This document shows positions 32,898-42,448 of a stretch of DNA of 64,000 nt, in pieces (within the stretch, counting starts at the first letter, position 1; each line of letters opens with the position of its first letter). Under the pieces are notes generated by a model. The model did not search any database. It was not told the origin of the DNA and saw nothing but the letters and a program-made list of their open reading frames with translations. The stretch lies in NCBI GenBank assembly GCA_964651705.1, contig CAZYWZ010000004.1, positions 48,819 to 112,818 on the forward strand. The letters run 5' to 3'. This DNA is from JADLBR01 sp964651705. Its GTDB lineage: Bacteria > Verrucomicrobiota > Verrucomicrobiia > JADLBR01. A program made the translations under genes and the position numbers.

Positions 32898-33824
32898 ATG
32901 ACGACCCACACATTCGCCAAACCATTGCGCGGCATCGTCCCGCCCATGATCACGCCGCTGCGGGGCCGGGACGAACTCGACGCGCCGGGCCTCGAGCGCC
33001 TCATCGAGCACATCCTCGCCGGAGGCGTCAGCGGCCTCTTCATCCTCGGCACCACAGGAGAGGGCCCAAGCCTCGGCTATCGCCTGCGCAAGGAATTGAT
33101 CGAGCGCACCTGCCGGCAGGTCGGCCAACGCGTCCCCGTGCTGGTCGGCATCACCGACACCGCCTTCGCCGAATCTCTCAACGTCGCCCGCCGGGCCGCC
33201 GACGCCGGCGCGGCCGCCGTCGTCGCCGCACCACCCTACTACCTTCCGGAGGGCCAGCCAGAATTGCAGGAGTACCTCGACCACCTCGTCCCAGAACTCC
33301 CCCTCCCCCTCTTCCTCTACAATATGCCCTCCCTCACGAAGGTCTCCTTCGAGTTGGCCACCGTCCGCCGCGCCATGGACGACCCGCGCATCATCGGCCT
33401 CAAGGACAGCTCCGGCAACATGATCTATTTCCATCAGGCCGTCGGGCTCCTCCGCCATCGACCCGATTGGACGCTGCTCATCGGCCCGGAGGAGATGCTC
33501 GCCGACGCGGTCTTCGCCGGTGGCCACGGCGGCGTCAACGGCGGCGCCAACGCCTTCCCGCGCCTCTATGTCGATCTCTTCCACGCCGCCGCATCGGGCG
33601 ATCTCTCGCGCGTCCGCCAACTGCATGACCGCGTCATGCGGATCAGCGACAACCTGTATCACGTCGGCCGCCATCCGTCCGCCATCATCAAAGGGATCAA
33701 ATGCGCCCTCTCGCTCCTGGGCGTCTGCGACGACTTCATGGCCGAACCCTTCCACCGCTTCCGAGAACCCGAGCGCGACAGGGTCCAAAGCTTTTTGAAG
33801 GAAATCCAGGGAGACCCCGCATGA
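32898..33824 (+). CDS. DapA/NanA-family aldolase (possible N-acetylneuraminate lyase)
   Basis: 308 residues, TIM barrel. Class I aldolase landmarks are complete: G-T-T-G-E at residues 51-55, Y141 in L-Y-N-M-P, and the Schiff-base K169 in G-L-K-D-S-S-G-N. GAGAG precedes the ATG by a few bases. The family includes dihydrodipicolinate synthase, N-acetylneuraminate lyase and 2-keto-3-deoxy sugar-acid aldolases. Flanking sialidase-like genes favour a role in cleaving sialic acid or a related keto-acid sugar rather than lysine synthesis; the substrate is inferred. The next gene's ATG overlaps its stop. Confidence 0.85.
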   Translation: MTTHTFAKPLRGIVPPMITPLRGRDELDAPGLERLIEHILAGGVSGLFILGTTGEGPSLGYRLRKELIERTCRQVGQRVPVLVGITDTAFAESLNVARRAADAGAAAVVAAPPYYLPEGQPELQEYLDHLVPELPLPLFLYNMPSLTKVSFELATVRRAMDDPRIIGLKDSSGNMIYFHQAVGLLRHRPDWTLLIGPEEMLADAVFAGGHGGVNGGANAFPRLYVDLFHAAASGDLSRVRQLHDRVMRISDNLYHVGRHPSAIIKGIKCALSLLGVCDDFMAEPFHRFREPERDRVQSFLKEIQGDPA

Positions 33825-36800
33825 AGACCCTATCGGCCCTCATCCCGATCCTCGCGCTCTCGGCGCACCCGGCGGCGCCCCGCGCCGCGCTCCCGCCGGA
33901 AAAGGTCCCCGGCGTGGTCATCGACCACATCCCCGCGGCGACCGGCGTCTATGTCGGGTCGCCGAGCATCGCGGTCTTGCCCGATGGCCGCTATGTCGCC
34001 TCCCATGACCACTTCGGCCCCAAGAGCACCGAGAAGGTCTGCGCGCTGACCGCGGTGTTTCGTTCCGCCGACCGCGGCCAATCCTGGAAGAAGATCTCCG
34101 AGGTCGATGGCGCGTTCTGGTCGAGCCTCTTCGTCCATCGCGGCGCGCTATACCTCCTCGGCACGGATCGCCACTACGGGAATATCGTCATCCGCCGATC
34201 GAACGACGGCGGAGAGACCTGGACGAAGCCCTCCGATGGGAAATCGGGCCTCCTGCGTGACAATGGCGAATACCACTGCGCCCCGATGCCGGTCCTCGAA
34301 CACGCCGGCCGCCTCTGGCGCGGCTTCGAATGGCGCAACCCACCCGCCGAATGGGGCGTCAACTACCGGGCCACCATGTTGTCCGCCCCGGCCGATGCCG
34401 ATCTCCTCGACGCCACATCCTGGACCCTCGCAGAACCCCTCCCAAGCGACCGGGCCTGGAACGGCGGCGACATGGGTGCATGGCTCGAGGGAAACGCCGT
34501 CGCCACACCAGACGGCAACCTCGTGGACATCCTCCGCGTCGAGATCAAGACCTCCCCCAACGAAAAGGCCGCCGTCGTCCAACTCTCCCCCGATGGCACC
34601 ACGATGTCTTTCGACCCAGCCACCGGCTTCATCCCCTTCCCGGGCGCCGCCAAAAAATTCACGATCCGATTTGACCCCAAGAGCAACCGCTACTGGTCCC
34701 TGGCGAGCATCGTCCACGAGCGCCACCTCTCGAATCGCCCCGGCGGCACCCGCAACACGCTCGCGCTGACCTGCTCGTCCGACCTCGCCGACTGGACCGT
34801 GCGCTGCATCGTCCTGTACCACCCCGACACCAAGAAACACGGCTTCCAGTACGTCGATTGGCTCTTCGACGGCGATGACATGATCGCCGCCTGTCGCACC
34901 GCCTACGACGACGGCCGAGGCGGCGCCCACAACGCCCATGACGCCAACTTCCTCACGTTCCATCGCATCGAGAGCTTCCGCTCGAAAACGATGGCCGACT
35001 CCGTCGCCATCACCGACATGCCCCCACCCCAGATGGAGACGCCCGACATCGTCGTCACCGGCAAGGGCTGGGAGCCCGCCACGCTCGCCGAAAAAGCGGT
35101 CGCCTTCGGCAACCGAAAGTACGTCTGGCTCGGCGTTCCCGAGCAATTCCGCGGCTGGGGCATCACGCAGACCCTCGGCGGCGAACGCCCCGAGATTCGG
35201 GCGAAGGCCCTTCGCGACACGGTTCTCTTCGCGACGACCGCCACGAAGAATGCGGACATCGATCTGTCCGGCTGGCGCCCCTTGGCCCCCGACGCGTTCC
35301 ACTACAATGACGGCGGCAACACCCGAATGTCCATCTACTGCCGTCCCATCCAAGCGGGTGAAGAGATCCGGCTGCCCCAGGGCGGCTGGACCGGGATGGC
35401 CGCGCTCCTGCCGCCCGAGGGCACCGGCGTCGCGCAACTCGCCGCGCCATCCCAGGAACTTGAACGCCTCAAATACAACCACCCCGGGCTCGTCGTGGAC
35501 CTCGGCGTCGGCCTCTGGGCCTGGCCGCTCCCCATGGACTTCGATGGCGACGGCGACCTCGACCTCGTCGTGAACTGCCCCGACAAGCCCTATAATGGCA
35601 CGTACTTTTTCGAGAACCGTGAGGCAGCCGTTCCTGTCTGCCCCGGGGCACAAGCGCCACCGGCGGGGCAGACAGGAACGCCTGCCTCACACGGCAAACT
35701 CCCCGTCTTCAAACCCGCCCGCCGCATCAGCAAGGGCCTCCAAAATGTTCAGGTCAGCTACGTCGATGGCAAACCGCGCGTCCTGTCACCGGGCTTCGAG
35801 TATCCCGACTTTCTCAAGACCGGCCTCGACAAGGGCGTCAGACTCCCCCTCCCTCCCAACATCCACCCGAATAAGGTTCGCGCGAACATGTGGCGCCTCG
35901 CCGATTATGACGGCGACGGCGCGCAGGATCTCATCATCGGCGTCGGCGACTGGACCGATTACGGCTGGGACAATGCCTACGATGCCACCGGCACCTGGAC
36001 CAACGGCCCGCTCCGGGGCTTTGTCTATCTCCTGCGCGATTCCACCAGTAGCCGGCGAGGTAACGAGGCGGACCGCGCGCCAGCGGCGACCCGTCCGCCT
36101 CCTGACCTCGGCGGCTACGAAAGGCCCGTCAAAATCATCGCCGGCGACAAGCCCGTCGAGGTCTTCGGCTGGCCATCGCCCAACCTCGCGGACTTCGATG
36201 GCGACGGCGACCTCGACCTCCTCTGTGGCGAATTCCTCGACGGCTTCACCTATTTCCAAAATACAGGAACCCGCTCCAACCCCAAATATGCCCCCGGCGC
36301 GCGCGTTCAAACCCCCGAAGGCAGACCGCTGGTCATGGACCTCCAGATGATCACCCCGACCGCCATCGATTGGGATAAGGACGGCGACCTCGACCTCATC
36401 GTTGGCGACGAGGACGGCCGCGTCGCTTTCGCCGAGAACGTGACGCAGACATTCCTGTCTGCGTCCGAGGCAGACAAGAATGTCCGCCCCACGCCCCAAT
36501 TCCTCCCCCCGCGCTATTTCCAGCAGGAGGCCGATGACGTGAAGTTCGGGGCGCTGGCCACCCCGTGCGGTTTCGACTGGGACGGCGATGGCGACACCGA
36601 CGTCATCTGCGGCAACACCGCAGGCTATATCGCCTTCTTCGAAAACCTCGGCGGCCCCGGCGTCGAAAAACCAAAATGGGCCGCCCCGAAATACCTGGAG
36701 GCCAACGGCAAGGCCATCCGCATCATGGCCGGCCCCAACGGAAGCATCCAGGGCCCTTGCGAGGCCAAGTGGGGTTACACCACGCAGACCATCGCCGACT

Positions 36801-37468
36801 GGGATGGCGACGGCCTCCCCGATATCATCGCCAACTCCATCCTCGGCAAGGTCCACTGGTACCGCAACGCCGGAACCCGCGCGGCGCCCAAACTCGCCGC
36901 CGCCCAACCCATCGAGGTCGAATGGGATGGCCCGCAGCCCACCCTCGCCTACGGCTGGCTCCGCCCCGATGGCAAGGCCCTCCTCACGCAGTGGCGCACT
37001 ACCCCCGTCGCCGTCGATTGGAACAAGGACGGCCTCTGCGACCTCGCCATGCTCGACCACGAGGGCTACCTCGCCCTGTTCGAACGCGCGCGCCGCGAGG
37101 GACGGCTGGTGTTGCTCCCGCCCAAGCGCGTCTTCTGCGATGAGAAGGGCGAACCCCTCCGCCTCAACGAGCGCACCGCCGGCAAGAGCGGGCGCCGCAA
37201 ATTGTGCATCGTCGATTGGGATGGCGACGGCAGGCTCGATATCCTCGCCAATGCCGCCAACGCGAAATTCCTCCGGCAGATCGAAGCCCGCGACGGCAAG
37301 TGGCTATTCAAAGACATGGGCCTCCTTGTCGCGCAAAACATCGAGGGCCACGACGTCAGCCCCACCGTCGTCGATTTCAACGGCGACGGCATCCCGGACT
37401 TCCTCGGCGGCGCCGAGGATGGACGCTTCTATTACCTCCGAAACCCCAGGACCAAGGAGACCCCATGA
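33821..37468 (+). CDS. Sialidase-like protein with FG-GAP/VCBS repeat array
   Basis: 1215 residues from the ATG at 33821 (ATGA overlap with the aldolase). A signal peptide (M-K-T-L-S-A-L-I-P-I-L-A-L-S) leads to a sialidase-like propeller (residues 30-410, R-S-A-D-R-G-Q-S-W and R-S-N-D-G-G-E-T-W). A linker domain follows. Then come nine or ten FG-GAP/VCBS blades with calcium-binding cores of the type D-F-D-G-D-G-D-L-D, D-W-D-K-D-G-D-L-D and D-F-N-G-D-G-I-P-D (residues 560-1210). Three palindromic DNA elements sit in frame within the repeat region (35619-35690, 36048-36118, 36442-36490) and add low-complexity peptide. The protein is probably exported and binds or cleaves glycan. Confidence 0.82.
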   Translation: MKTLSALIPILALSAHPAAPRAALPPEKVPGVVIDHIPAATGVYVGSPSIAVLPDGRYVASHDHFGPKSTEKVCALTAVFRSADRGQSWKKISEVDGAFWSSLFVHRGALYLLGTDRHYGNIVIRRSNDGGETWTKPSDGKSGLLRDNGEYHCAPMPVLEHAGRLWRGFEWRNPPAEWGVNYRATMLSAPADADLLDATSWTLAEPLPSDRAWNGGDMGAWLEGNAVATPDGNLVDILRVEIKTSPNEKAAVVQLSPDGTTMSFDPATGFIPFPGAAKKFTIRFDPKSNRYWSLASIVHERHLSNRPGGTRNTLALTCSSDLADWTVRCIVLYHPDTKKHGFQYVDWLFDGDDMIAACRTAYDDGRGGAHNAHDANFLTFHRIESFRSKTMADSVAITDMPPPQMETPDIVVTGKGWEPATLAEKAVAFGNRKYVWLGVPEQFRGWGITQTLGGERPEIRAKALRDTVLFATTATKNADIDLSGWRPLAPDAFHYNDGGNTRMSIYCRPIQAGEEIRLPQGGWTGMAALLPPEGTGVAQLAAPSQELERLKYNHPGLVVDLGVGLWAWPLPMDFDGDGDLDLVVNCPDKPYNGTYFFENREAAVPVCPGAQAPPAGQTGTPASHGKLPVFKPARRISKGLQNVQVSYVDGKPRVLSPGFEYPDFLKTGLDKGVRLPLPPNIHPNKVRANMWRLADYDGDGAQDLIIGVGDWTDYGWDNAYDATGTWTNGPLRGFVYLLRDSTSSRRGNEADRAPAATRPPPDLGGYERPVKIIAGDKPVEVFGWPSPNLADFDGDGDLDLLCGEFLDGFTYFQNTGTRSNPKYAPGARVQTPEGRPLVMDLQMITPTAIDWDKDGDLDLIVGDEDGRVAFAENVTQTFLSASEADKNVRPTPQFLPPRYFQQEADDVKFGALATPCGFDWDGDGDTDVICGNTAGYIAFFENLGGPGVEKPKWAAPKYLEANGKAIRIMAGPNGSIQGPCEAKWGYTTQTIADWDGDGLPDIIANSILGKVHWYRNAGTRAAPKLAAAQPIEVEWDGPQPTLAYGWLRPDGKALLTQWRTTPVAVDWNKDGLCDLAMLDHEGYLALFERARREGRLVLLPPKRVFCDEKGEPLRLNERTAGKSGRRKLCIVDWDGDGRLDILANAANAKFLRQIEARDGKWLFKDMGLLVAQNIEGHDVSPTVVDFNGDGIPDFLGGAEDGRFYYLRNPRTKETP
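35619..35690. repeat. In-frame intragenic palindromic element 1
   Basis: 72 bp. The left arm begins GTGAGGCAGCCGTTCCTGTC and the right arm ends GACAGGAACGCCTGCCTCAC; the 26-bp arms differ at one base. It adds 24 codons to the FG-GAP protein without breaking the frame. Confidence 0.8.
36048..36118. repeat. In-frame intragenic palindromic element 2
   Basis: 71 bp with arms beginning GTAGCCGGCGAGGT and ending ACCTCGGCGGCTAC, and inner arms GAGGCGGAC/GTCCGCCTC. It is read as a Ser/Arg/Ala/Pro-rich insert in a D-x-D-G-repeat protein. Confidence 0.75.
36442..36490. repeat. In-frame intragenic palindromic element 3
   Basis: GACGCAGACATTCCTGTCTG with perfect 9-bp arms GACGCAGAC/GTCTGCGTC, followed by a partial second palindrome CAGACAAGAATGTC. 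It is read as Q-T-F-L-S-A-S-E-A-D-K-N-V-R-P-T. Confidence 0.7.
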
Positions 37469-39732
37469 ATCAAATCGCAATTTCCGAAAAATGCACCCCG
37501 GGTGTAGCCGAACGCGTCAAGCGTTTGGCCCGTTCAACCCCGCACTTCCTGCTCTCCCTCCTCGCGGTGCCCGCCGCCGCCGACCCCGCCATCGTCTCGA
37601 GCGAATTCGTCTACGAATCGGCCCCATTCCCCTCCTGCCACGCCTCGACCATCGCCGAATCCAAGGGCGGCCTCGTCGCCGCCTGGTTCGGCGGCACCCA
37701 CGAGAAGCACCCCGACGTCGGCATCTGGGTCTCGCGCCGCGAGGACGGAAGGTGGACGACGCCCACCGAGGTCGCCAATGGCATCCAGCCCGGCGGCACC
37801 CGCCACCCCTGCTGGAACCCCGTGTTGTTCCAACCCGGCGATGGACCCCTCCTGCTCTTCTATAAAGTCGGTCCATCCCCACAGACCTGGTGGGGTGAAC
37901 TCCGCACCAGCGAGGACGGCGGCAAAACGTGGGGCGACGCGCGACGCCTCCCCGAGGGCATCCTCGGCCCCATCAAGAACAAGCCCGTCCAGTTGCCCAA
38001 TGGCGACATCCTCTGCCCGACCAGCAATGAGACCGACGAGAAACCCAGCCGATGGAGAGTCCACTTCGAGCGCACCCCCGACCTCGGCAAATCCTGGGAG
38101 CGCACCAAACCGCTGAACGACGGCATCGCCATCCAGGCCATCCAGCCCAGCGTCCTATTCCTCGGCGGCGGTCGCCTCCTCGCCCTCGGGCGCACCCGCC
38201 AGGATCGCGTCTTCGAGATCCGTTCGGATGACGGCGGAAGAACCTGGGGCGCGATGACCCTGGGCTCCTTGCCAAACAACAATTCCGGCACCGATGCCGT
38301 CACCCTCAGGGACGGACGGCACCTCATCGTATACAACCACATCGGCGGCACGCCGGGCAAGTGGGGTGGCAAGCGCACCCCGCTCAACCTCGCCGTCTCT
38401 TCCGATGGCAAAGCGTGGCAGGCCGCCCTCGTGCTCGAGGACGAACCCAAGGCCGAATTCAGCTACCCCGCCATCATCCAGACCGCCGACGGCCACGTCC
38501 ACATCACCTACACGTGGAAACGCCAAAGGGTCCGCCACGTCGTCATCGACCCCGCAAAACTCCAGCCGCGCCCCATGGTGGATGGCCAGTGGCCCGCCAC
38601 CCCGGCGTCCGGCCCGAGCCCCATCACCAATAGCGCCGAATGGAAGGACGGCCGCCCCGTCTCCCTCCCCGGCGCGCGGCGACCCAAGGTCGAGAGCGTG
38701 TTCCTCTATCGCCCCGACACGGAGTGGGCCTACTCGCACCACCAGAGCCTGACGTTCTTCAAGGGCCGCTTCTACGCCATCTGGTCCAACGGCCACCAGG
38801 ATGAGGACGCCCCCGGCCAGCGCGTCCTCATGGCCACCGCCACCGACTTTAACCACTGGACGGTCCCGCGCCCACTCGTTGACTCCGCGAAGGACGAGCA
38901 AGGCGTCGAGCGCGTCCTCACCGCCGCAGGCTTCCACCAGCACAACGGCACGCTCATCGCGTATTTCGGCAACTATGGCCCAAACAAGGAAACCACGCGC
39001 CTCCAGGCCGTCACCACCACCGACGGCGAGAAGTGGAGCGCCATCCGCGAGATCGGTGTCCCCGTCAACCCCAACCACCCACCGCAGCCCACCGCCTCCG
39101 GCCGCCTCATCATCTGCGGCAACATCTCCTTCCCCTACTCCGATGACCCGTCCGGGCTCTCGGGCTGGAAGATGACCGGCATCTATCCGGAGGAGATGGC
39201 CGCCACGATCAAGGATGACCCCGCCTCGTTCCACGAGGTCGCCCAACGGCAGGGGTGGCAGACACACCTCTGCGAGGGTTCCTTCTACCAGACCGGCGAT
39301 CGCGTCCTCCACATGCTGCTCCGGAGCACCGCGCGCCCGCACGATGGTCGCCTCTGGCTCACGCAGAGCCGCGACGACGGCGCCACATGGTCCCAGCCGC
39401 TCCCCACCGCCTTCAGCGACACGAACGCCAAATTCCACTTCGGCCGCCTGCCCGACGGCCGCTTCTACTACGTCGGGAATCCCGTCGGCGGCGGCCGCAC
39501 CCCGCTGGCGCTCTCGCTCTCCCGCGACGGCGCGCGATTCGATCAGCACTATATACTCGGTGAATCCAAGTACGAGAAGCGCCGCCCCGGGAAACACAAG
39601 GGCGGCGAATACGGCTACCCCCACGCCCTGATCCACGACGGATTTCTCCACGCCATCGTCTCCCGCCAAAAGGAGGCCGTCGAGGTCCTGCGCGTCGCCC
39701 TCTCGGAACTCGAGCCACCCGCGAACCGATGA
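37465..39732 (+). CDS. Double sialidase-domain protein (predicted neuraminidase)
   Basis: 755 residues. The ATG overlaps the previous stop. Residues 45-400 form a COG4692-type neuraminidase domain: S-C-H-A-S-T-I-A-E, then A-A-W-F-G-G-T-H-E-K-H-P-D-V, then W-N-P-V-L-F and G-P-I-K-N-K-P, then S-G-T-D-A-V-T-L and S-Y-P-A-I-I-Q-T. Residues 440-750 form a second sialidase-like propeller (F-Y-A-I-W-S-N-G-H-Q-D-E-D, S-R-D-D-G-A-T-W). The N-terminus reads M-N-Q-I-A-I-S-E-K, then 9-10 residues encoded by a palindromic repeat, then a hydrophobic stretch ending V-P-A-A-A-D-P. The signal peptide therefore appears to be disrupted or extended by repeat insertion. Confidence 0.82.
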   Translation: MNQIAISEKCTPGVAERVKRLARSTPHFLLSLLAVPAAADPAIVSSEFVYESAPFPSCHASTIAESKGGLVAAWFGGTHEKHPDVGIWVSRREDGRWTTPTEVANGIQPGGTRHPCWNPVLFQPGDGPLLLFYKVGPSPQTWWGELRTSEDGGKTWGDARRLPEGILGPIKNKPVQLPNGDILCPTSNETDEKPSRWRVHFERTPDLGKSWERTKPLNDGIAIQAIQPSVLFLGGGRLLALGRTRQDRVFEIRSDDGGRTWGAMTLGSLPNNNSGTDAVTLRDGRHLIVYNHIGGTPGKWGGKRTPLNLAVSSDGKAWQAALVLEDEPKAEFSYPAIIQTADGHVHITYTWKRQRVRHVVIDPAKLQPRPMVDGQWPATPASGPSPITNSAEWKDGRPVSLPGARRPKVESVFLYRPDTEWAYSHHQSLTFFKGRFYAIWSNGHQDEDAPGQRVLMATATDFNHWTVPRPLVDSAKDEQGVERVLTAAGFHQHNGTLIAYFGNYGPNKETTRLQAVTTTDGEKWSAIREIGVPVNPNHPPQPTASGRLIICGNISFPYSDDPSGLSGWKMTGIYPEEMAATIKDDPASFHEVAQRQGWQTHLCEGSFYQTGDRVLHMLLRSTARPHDGRLWLTQSRDDGATWSQPLPTAFSDTNAKFHFGRLPDGRFYYVGNPVGGGRTPLALSLSRDGARFDQHYILGESKYEKRRPGKHKGGEYGYPHALIHDGFLHAIVSRQKEAVEVLRVALSELEPPANR
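37503..37531. repeat. Palindromic repeat inside signal-peptide coding region
   Basis: GTAGCCGAACGCGTCAAGCG with TTTGGCCCG, one base different from the intergenic copy at 31481-31509. It is translated as V-A-E-R-V-K-R-L-A-R in the 755-residue sialidase. Confidence 0.75.
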
Positions 39733-41102
39733 GACTCACCCTCGCACTGCTGGCCGCCGCCGCCATCCATGGGCTAGCGCCCGCCGCCACCAAACCCAAC
39801 ATCCTGTTTATACTTGCCGATGACCTCGGCTACGGCGACCTCGGCTGCTACGGGCAGAAACAGATCCTGACCCCCAACATCGACCGGCTTGCCGCGCAAG
39901 GCACCCGCTTCACGCAGGCCTACGCCGGCTCCCCCGTGTGCGCCCCATCCCGATGCTGCCTGATGACGGGCATGCACAATGGCCACGCCCAGATCCGCGA
40001 CAACGTCCCCCACGGCACCTTCCTGCGCGACGAGGACATCACGGTCGCCGAGGTCCTGAAGTCCGCCGGTTACCGCACCGGCGCCATCGGCAAATGGGGC
40101 CTAGGCACCCACCCCTCCCATGGCACCCCCGAGCGACAGGGCTTCGACGAGTTCTTCGGCCACCAGGACCAAGACCAGGCCCACTTCTATTACCCCGATC
40201 ATCTCTGGGACAACGACCGCGTCGTCCTGCTGCCCGGCAACCGCGGCGAACGAAAGCAGCAATACACCCAAGACCTGTTCACGGATCGCGCGCTGCGCTT
40301 CATCGGCGAGAACAACGACGGTCCCTTCTTCCTCTACCTTGCCTACACCCTCCCCCACTGGTCCGACTACCCCCTGAACTCTGACGAGTCGCAGATCGTC
40401 CCAAGCGACGCGCCCTACGCCGACCGCGATTGGCCCCAGGTCGAAAAGAACTATGCCGCGATGGTGACGATGCTCGACCGCGACGTCGGCCGGCTCATGG
40501 CGCTCCTAAAGCAAAAAGGCCTCGCCGACGACACGCTCGTCTTCTTCACCAGCGACAACGGCCCTTCGGCCGAAGCCAAGCACCGGCCGGCATTCTTTCA
40601 GAGCGCCGGCCCGCTCCGGGGCGTGAAGCGCGATCTATATGAAGGCGCCATCCGCGTGCCCATGGTCGCGCGCTGGCCGGGACACGTGCCCGAGGGCAAA
40701 AGCAGCGATCTCCCGTGGGCGTTCTGGGATGTCCTTCCGACCCTCGCCGAGATCGCCGGCGCCACGGTGCCCCACCGCATCGACGGGCATTCCATCGCAC
40801 CCGCCCTCTTCGGCGGCAAAGCGCCAGGCCACGAATTTCTCTATTGGGACTACGGTCACGCGCGCGGCATCTATAAACAGGCCGTCCGCCTCGACCGATG
40901 GAAAGGGATCCGCAATGTCGCGGACTCGCCCATCGAACTGTACGACCTGTCCGAGGATCCCGGCGAATCGCGGGACCTCGCCGCGCAACACCCGGAAGTC
41001 CTGGCCCGCATCGGCGAGATCATGACGTCCGCGGTCTCTCCCCACCCCGGCTACCCCATCGCACCACCAAAGGCGCCAGCCAAACGGACGACGGCGCCAT
41101 GA
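39729..41102 (+). CDS. Exported formylglycine sulfatase 1
   Basis: 457 residues. The signal peptide is M-R-L-T-L-A-L-L-A-A-A-A-I-H-G-L-A-P. The alkaline-phosphatase-like core begins P-N-I-L-F-I-L-A-D-D (metal Asp 31-32). The formylglycine motif C-A-P-S-R has its cysteine at residue 71, and S-D-N-G-P near residue 275 is the usual metal site. Y-G-D-L-G-C-Y-G fits the arylsulfatase A/GALNS-like group. The start codon overlaps the preceding stop (ATGA). It should remove sulfate from a glycan outside the cytoplasm. No formylglycine-generating enzyme or anSME is visible in the window. Confidence 0.9.
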   Translation: MRLTLALLAAAAIHGLAPAATKPNILFILADDLGYGDLGCYGQKQILTPNIDRLAAQGTRFTQAYAGSPVCAPSRCCLMTGMHNGHAQIRDNVPHGTFLRDEDITVAEVLKSAGYRTGAIGKWGLGTHPSHGTPERQGFDEFFGHQDQDQAHFYYPDHLWDNDRVVLLPGNRGERKQQYTQDLFTDRALRFIGENNDGPFFLYLAYTLPHWSDYPLNSDESQIVPSDAPYADRDWPQVEKNYAAMVTMLDRDVGRLMALLKQKGLADDTLVFFTSDNGPSAEAKHRPAFFQSAGPLRGVKRDLYEGAIRVPMVARWPGHVPEGKSSDLPWAFWDVLPTLAEIAGATVPHRIDGHSIAPALFGGKAPGHEFLYWDYGHARGIYKQAVRLDRWKGIRNVADSPIELYDLSEDPGESRDLAAQHPEVLARIGEIMTSAVSPHPGYPIAPPKAPAKRTTAP

Positions 41103-42448
41103 ATGCTCTCGCCCCGCTGTCCATCGCGTTCATGGCCGCCTTCCCGTCCGCCCAGGCCCAGACCCCAGAAGCCCCGCCAAACGTCATCCTCATCCTCGCC
41201 GACGACATGGCCACGGGTGACATCTCCGCCTTCAACAAGGGCCTGACCCGGACGCCCAACCTCGACGCCTTGATCCGCGAAGGCCTGTGGTTCGATCGAG
41301 CCTACTCCGCCTCGCCGGTCTGCGCGCCCGCCCGCGCCGCCCTCCTGTCGGGCCGCTACCCGCACCGGACCGGCGTCGTCTCGCTCAACCTGCTCAAAGA
41401 ACCCGAGCTGACCCGCATGCACCGCGACGAGACCACGATCGCAGACATCTTCGCCGCCAACGGCTACCGCACCGGGCTCGTCGGCAAATGGCACGTCGGC
41501 CTCGGCGAAGGCTACGGCCCAATGGCGCGCGGGTTTCAGGAGGTCGCCTGCTTCCACGGCTCCGACGGCCTCGGCTACTACCGCTACGCGATCCACACCG
41601 ATGACCGCATGGCCGAGCCCCAGGCAGAACGCGACATCTACCTCACCGACGAGCTCACCGCGCGCGCGATCGCCTTCGTCCGCAGGCACGCGGCCCGCCC
41701 GTTCTTCCTCCACCTCGCGCACTATGCCCCGCACCGCCCCCTCCAAGCGCCCGAATCGGCCGTCAAACCCTACCTCGATGCGGGCCTCGACGAGAAGACG
41801 GCCACGGTCTACGCCATGATCCAGATCATGGATCGCGGCATCGGCGAATTGCTCCGCGAGCTGGATGCGCTCGGCATCCGCCGGCGCACGCTGGTCCTCT
41901 TCGCCAGCGACAACGGCCCCGACATCCTCGTCCCCGAACGTTTCAACCTCGCGCTCCGCGGCGGCAAATACATGGTTTACGAGGGCGGCATCCGCGTCCC
42001 CTTCATCGCCAGTCGGCCGGGCCAGATCGCGCCGGGACGGCGACAGGAGATCGTTCACTTCACCGATGTCCTGCCCACCCTCGTCGACTATTGCGGCATC
42101 CTCCACGAACCGAAAAAGCCCCTGGATGGTTGCAGTTTCGCCCCGCTCCTCGCCGGCTTTGCCGCGCGGGAATCGCCGCCCCGCTTCTGGCAGTGGAATC
42201 GCCAGGCGCCCAACTACACCCACAACGCCGCCCTGCGCGATGGCCCGTGGAAACTCGTGCGGCCATTCCTGACCAAGGACAACATCGCGGGCGATTCCAG
42301 CGCGCCCGACGAACTCTACCACCTCGACAACGACCCCGGCGAGGCGAACGACCTCGCGGCCCGGCATCCCGATCGCGCCAACGCCATGCGCGAGAGACTG
42401 GACGCCTGGTCCCGCGACGTGGAGCGGGAGCGCACGCGGACACCATGA
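41099..42448 (+). CDS. Exported formylglycine sulfatase 2
   Basis: 449 residues, ATGA overlap with sulfatase 1. The N-terminus M-N-A-L-A-P-L-S-I-A-F-M-A-A-F-P-S-A-Q-A is a signal peptide. The core starts P-N-V-I-L-I-L-A-D-D, but the following M-A-T-G-D-I-S differs from the usual G-x-x-D-x. The modification motif is C-A-P-A-R with Cys75, followed by the usual L-L-S-G-R-Y-P-H-R-T-G-V. Metal and substrate residues V-G-K-W-H-V-G-L-G and A-S-D-N-G-P are present. It belongs to the run of four tandem sulfatases with different subfamily character, suggesting stepwise removal of differently placed sulfates (inference). Confidence 0.9.
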   Translation: MNALAPLSIAFMAAFPSAQAQTPEAPPNVILILADDMATGDISAFNKGLTRTPNLDALIREGLWFDRAYSASPVCAPARAALLSGRYPHRTGVVSLNLLKEPELTRMHRDETTIADIFAANGYRTGLVGKWHVGLGEGYGPMARGFQEVACFHGSDGLGYYRYAIHTDDRMAEPQAERDIYLTDELTARAIAFVRRHAARPFFLHLAHYAPHRPLQAPESAVKPYLDAGLDEKTATVYAMIQIMDRGIGELLRELDALGIRRRTLVLFASDNGPDILVPERFNLALRGGKYMVYEGGIRVPFIASRPGQIAPGRRQEIVHFTDVLPTLVDYCGILHEPKKPLDGCSFAPLLAGFAARESPPRFWQWNRQAPNYTHNAALRDGPWKLVRPFLTKDNIAGDSSAPDELYHLDNDPGEANDLAARHPDRANAMRERLDAWSRDVERERTRTP

